Part shown: positions 61,089 to 64,000 of the stretch, piece by piece
Layout: the number at the start of each line of letters is the position of its first letter
Numbering within the stretch: position 1 is the first letter of the stretch
Source of the DNA: Xestospongia muta
Taxonomy: Eukaryota > Porifera > Demospongiae > Haplosclerida > Petrosiidae
Length of the DNA stretch: 64,000 bases
Direction: 5' to 3'
Assembly: GCA_963693285.1 (NCBI GenBank)
Contig: OY848921.1
Location: 6,771,229 to 6,835,228 of the forward strand
Made by a program: the position numbers and the translations under genes
Notes under the pieces: generated by a model
Told to the model about the DNA's origin: nothing
What the model saw: the letters and a program-made list of their open reading frames with translations, nothing else
Databases searched by the model: none

Positions 61089-64000
61089 TTAGGCTCTGTC
61101 TGATGTATCTCTAGATTGATAGACCACACCTCTTTCTCTTAACTCATCTAGCACATCTTCAGGAAGTTCTCCTGATACTGATATTGCATAACATACCTTA
61201 GTAAATTTATCTAAAGATAAAGAAATTGATGACATTATAAATACTTAGTTATTAAATTAATCATATTAGAAGAGGTAATCATATAGACAAATGCTTATAT
61301 TAAAGATCAGCAAATGAATCGTGTTGAGCCACACCCACAAAAGCACATACAATTATCAACAAATGTCAAATGCATTTCTAAAATGTCTCAACAATAAAAC
61401 AGACTATATCAAATATATATATATATAATATTATTATTTCCTAAGAAATAGTTTTGTAGACTCTATATCATGTAGAAGTAATTTTTAATTTTTAGTTTGC
61501 TATGAGCCTAAATGAGAGAACATTATCCAATCCCTACATAGGGTAGTGCTACCATCTACCTAATGATATATACCACTGGTTACTTATGTAGTAAATACTA
61601 ATAATACTTACCTATTCTCTGCCATTTAGCTACCCAGCTATCTTCATTACCCATCATAGCTATCACCCTAACAAGAGATGCAATATAATATTATCATCAT
61701 TAAGTTTAATGATGATATAAGTTTAATCTTTTTTTCATTTGTAATAATTTAAAAATAATAAACTCTCACTACATTCTTGTACAGATATAGGCAATTTCAA
61801 AGAATGCATCATTTCTTATTATTCTTTTGTCAAATGCTTTTAAAATAAAAGTGGAAATATTTGCAGGCCATTGAGTCAAAATTCACCATTATTATTAGAA
61901 ATGAACAGACATTAATGTATTTTGTATATTTAATCTTATTAATTGTTATATGTCATTGTCTAGAGATTTAAGTTTTTGAGTATCTCTGTAATGCTTTTCT
62001 CTGTGGACATAGACAGTGACTTCAACTATATTAGTACTGCTATTAACAGATACAAGTCAAGCAATAACAACAATCATGTGTATAATAATGATATAGTATG
62101 TATCAAAGGATTGTGTATGTGACTTTCTGATTTGAGTAGGACTATCATGTGATTGTAGTGTAGGAGTAAATATTTACAGGACATTAGAGTCATCGCTACA
62201 CTATTGAATATCTGAGCATAAAATAACACAATAGAACTAACCCTCTATTTCTCTCCTTATCCTTCAAGCACACATATACATACTACTAACAAACTATTAT
62301 ATAGGGATGATCCTAATGTCCTGTATTTATTTGTTTTCCTTTAGTGTTGTTATTTATATTGTATGACCATCCTTAAATTTTCATTAATTTCTTGTGATAA
62401 ATGGTATGAAGAGATTAATATTTTCTGTAAAAATATTTAAACTCTCCATAGATTTGTAGTGGCAAGGGATTTATAAAAGCATTATCATTGACAATGATGG
62501 TTTTTACCCACATAGTAAGTAGGATATACAATGTATACTGTTGTGAGTTAATTTATTAGTGCTATCTGAGAGGTCCAAAACAAGACAGATTTGTGTACGA
62601 AATTTCAATAATTTTTCACTGATTTCAAACATTTACTGATTTCTAGCCCTGTGTACAGATATAAAATGTTTTTGCCAGTGATTTCAGACTAAGATTTCTG
62701 ATTTAAAACTGAAAGTTTAAATTATTATTATTATGACAGACGATCTAAAGTTAGCTGTCAGTTTACAACAACAAGAATATCAAAGAAGAGTATATTCTGA
62801 AAGCTCTGGTGCTATAGGTTTAGAATATGTGGAGGTAAAATCAGAGTTATTAGCAGTAAAACTAGACTAGAAAAGCTTGGAGAAAAAGTAGTATAGCTTC
62901 AAAGAGAAGAGAAAAACGCTGATAAAGAACTAAGTCCTCAATTAGAAAGTGACGAAGTTTTAGCAAAAAATCTGACAGAACAGTTAATGAAGGAATTTAA
63001 AGACAGTCAGATGAATGTGTCATTACAGATTGAATCCGATAGAAAATTGCCGAAGATTTAAATAGGTTTCTAAACTCGTCTGTCAAGGATCGTAACACAG
63101 TGATTGCTTCTATTAAGACAATATCTGTTAAAAAACCAGCTTCTCCTACAACTAGTCGGAATAAAAAGACTGCTAAAAGAAGGAAAATTGATGTAGTGTC
63201 GGCTTAAAACATTGGTTTAAGACATAGTTTAGTAGCAAATTATAAAGAGATGATCCTAATGTCCTGTATTTATTTGTTTTTCTTTAGTGTTGTTATTTAT
63301 ATCATGTAACCATCCTTAAATTCTTGTTAATTTGCTGTGATAAATGGTATGAAGAGATTAATATTTTCTGTAAAAATACTTTAATCTCCTCGTAGATTTG
63401 TGGTGGCAAAGGACTTATAATGGCATTTTCATTGACAATGAGGGTTTTTACCAACAAAGTAGGTAAGACACAATGTACACTGTTGTGAATGAATTTATTA
63501 GTGCTGTCTAAGGAATCTGAAACAAGACAGAAATGTGTACGAAATTAATTTCAAAAATTATTCTGTGATTTTAAACATCTTCTGATTTCTAAGCTCTGTG
63601 TACAGATATAAACAGTCTTTGTTAGTGATTTTTGACTAACATTTCTCATTTAATATTGAAAGTGTACAAGATGTCAGCTTCAATTATTACATCAGACTCC
63701 TAGGTGCATGATGTATTTGATATTATGTATTACATGTAGGCATTTATATGTTATATTTGATAGACTTACCCATCAAAATTTGAACTAGTACAATCATTGA
63801 CTTTTCCTCTGTTTCCTTTGAGATGAAGATATCTCTCACAATTATCACATCCAGTATAGAGAAACTGATCAAATGATAGATATTATTATCACTAACATTG
63901 TAGAGTAGACTTCTACTTCATAATACATCACTAAAAACTTACTTTTACCATAGAACATAGCTTACAAGCTCGTAGTCCTCGAAAATCCTTAGGAATAGAT
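61089..64000 (-). CDS. spt4: Second SPT4 copy, cut by the window edge
   Basis: Minus-strand exons 63864-63770, 61667-61612 and 61210-61089, plus the 3' part of exon 1 (64000-63943); the ATG lies outside the window. All splice sites and frames are intact. Differences from the first copy seen by eye include Met to Val at the start of exon 3 (GTGATAGCT), Ala to Val in exon 4 (AAGGTATGTTATGC), and AAA for the AAG codon at the exon 1 donor. Both copies carry the same inserted element in intron 2. The duplication is therefore young and both copies may be expressed. Confidence 0.9.
62306..63664 (+). mobile_element. Second copy of the direct-repeat element in spt4 intron 2
   Basis: Corresponds to 41440-42796. 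The dead frame is at 62733-63207. It reads [12 protein letters not shown] where the first copy has a stop (EEY then TAA), so the first copy has an extra lesion. The other stops and the frameshift are shared, so the element was already dead before spt4 was duplicated. Confidence 0.55.

Overview
The window looks like nuclear DNA of an invertebrate, most likely a demosponge resembling Amphimedon. This is an inference from the AT-rich sequence, canonical GT-AG introns that are often only 48-60 nt long, and tandem families of Roc-COR GTPases carrying Death/CARD domains, TKL-type kinase-like proteins and a Reeler protein.

The locus is a tandem, repeatedly rearranged cluster. Its ancestral unit appears to be: a Roc-COR-Death gene, a pseudokinase gene, spt4 on the minus strand, then a divergent promoter driving the next Roc-COR gene. 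Layout: Roc-COR copy 1 with a CARD (1359-4386); relics of a Roc-COR-Death-membrane gene and of DUSP-Ubl exons (4972-11202); pseudokinase gene K1, complete (13327-16600); a remnant promoter and a short degenerate microexon array (17020-19660); broken Roc-COR copies 2, 3a and 3b (20250-27612); truncated kinase K2 (29107-30168); a second copy of the 6.5-17 kb block, including K3 (30149-40195); spt4 on the minus strand (40220-43143); a 23-unit microexon array leading into Roc-COR copy 4 (43814-54094); a damaged Reeler gene (54499-57277); a 3' fragment of acetoacetyl-CoA synthetase on the minus strand (57455-58184); truncated kinase K4 (59801-60325); and a second spt4 copy running off the right edge (61089-64000).

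The most striking feature is the tandem array at 43.7-47.9 kb. It has 23 units of about 183 bp. In each unit a 3' splice site (mostly TTTATAG) and a 5' splice site (GTAAGT) are separated by exactly three bases, and the flanks are conserved while the triplet varies. The first triplet is ATG and none is a stop. Read in order they give MAGFFRWFQKEK then KRMLPEEEEER, and they join in frame to a 16-nt exon (RELER plus one base) that joins in frame to the Roc exon (DAYKRALAK...). I infer that the N-terminus of this GTPase is encoded by 23 consecutive one-codon exons, whose inclusion could vary without ever changing the frame.

The second notable feature is the kinase-like family. It combines a TKL-type kinase domain lacking the HRD aspartate, a long coiled coil, and the DUSP plus ubiquitin-like module otherwise known from USP4/USP11/USP15, with no protease domain visible. 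Many copies are broken by stops, frameshifts, or fusions that look like unequal recombination. Some lesions are shared between copies and so date the duplications.
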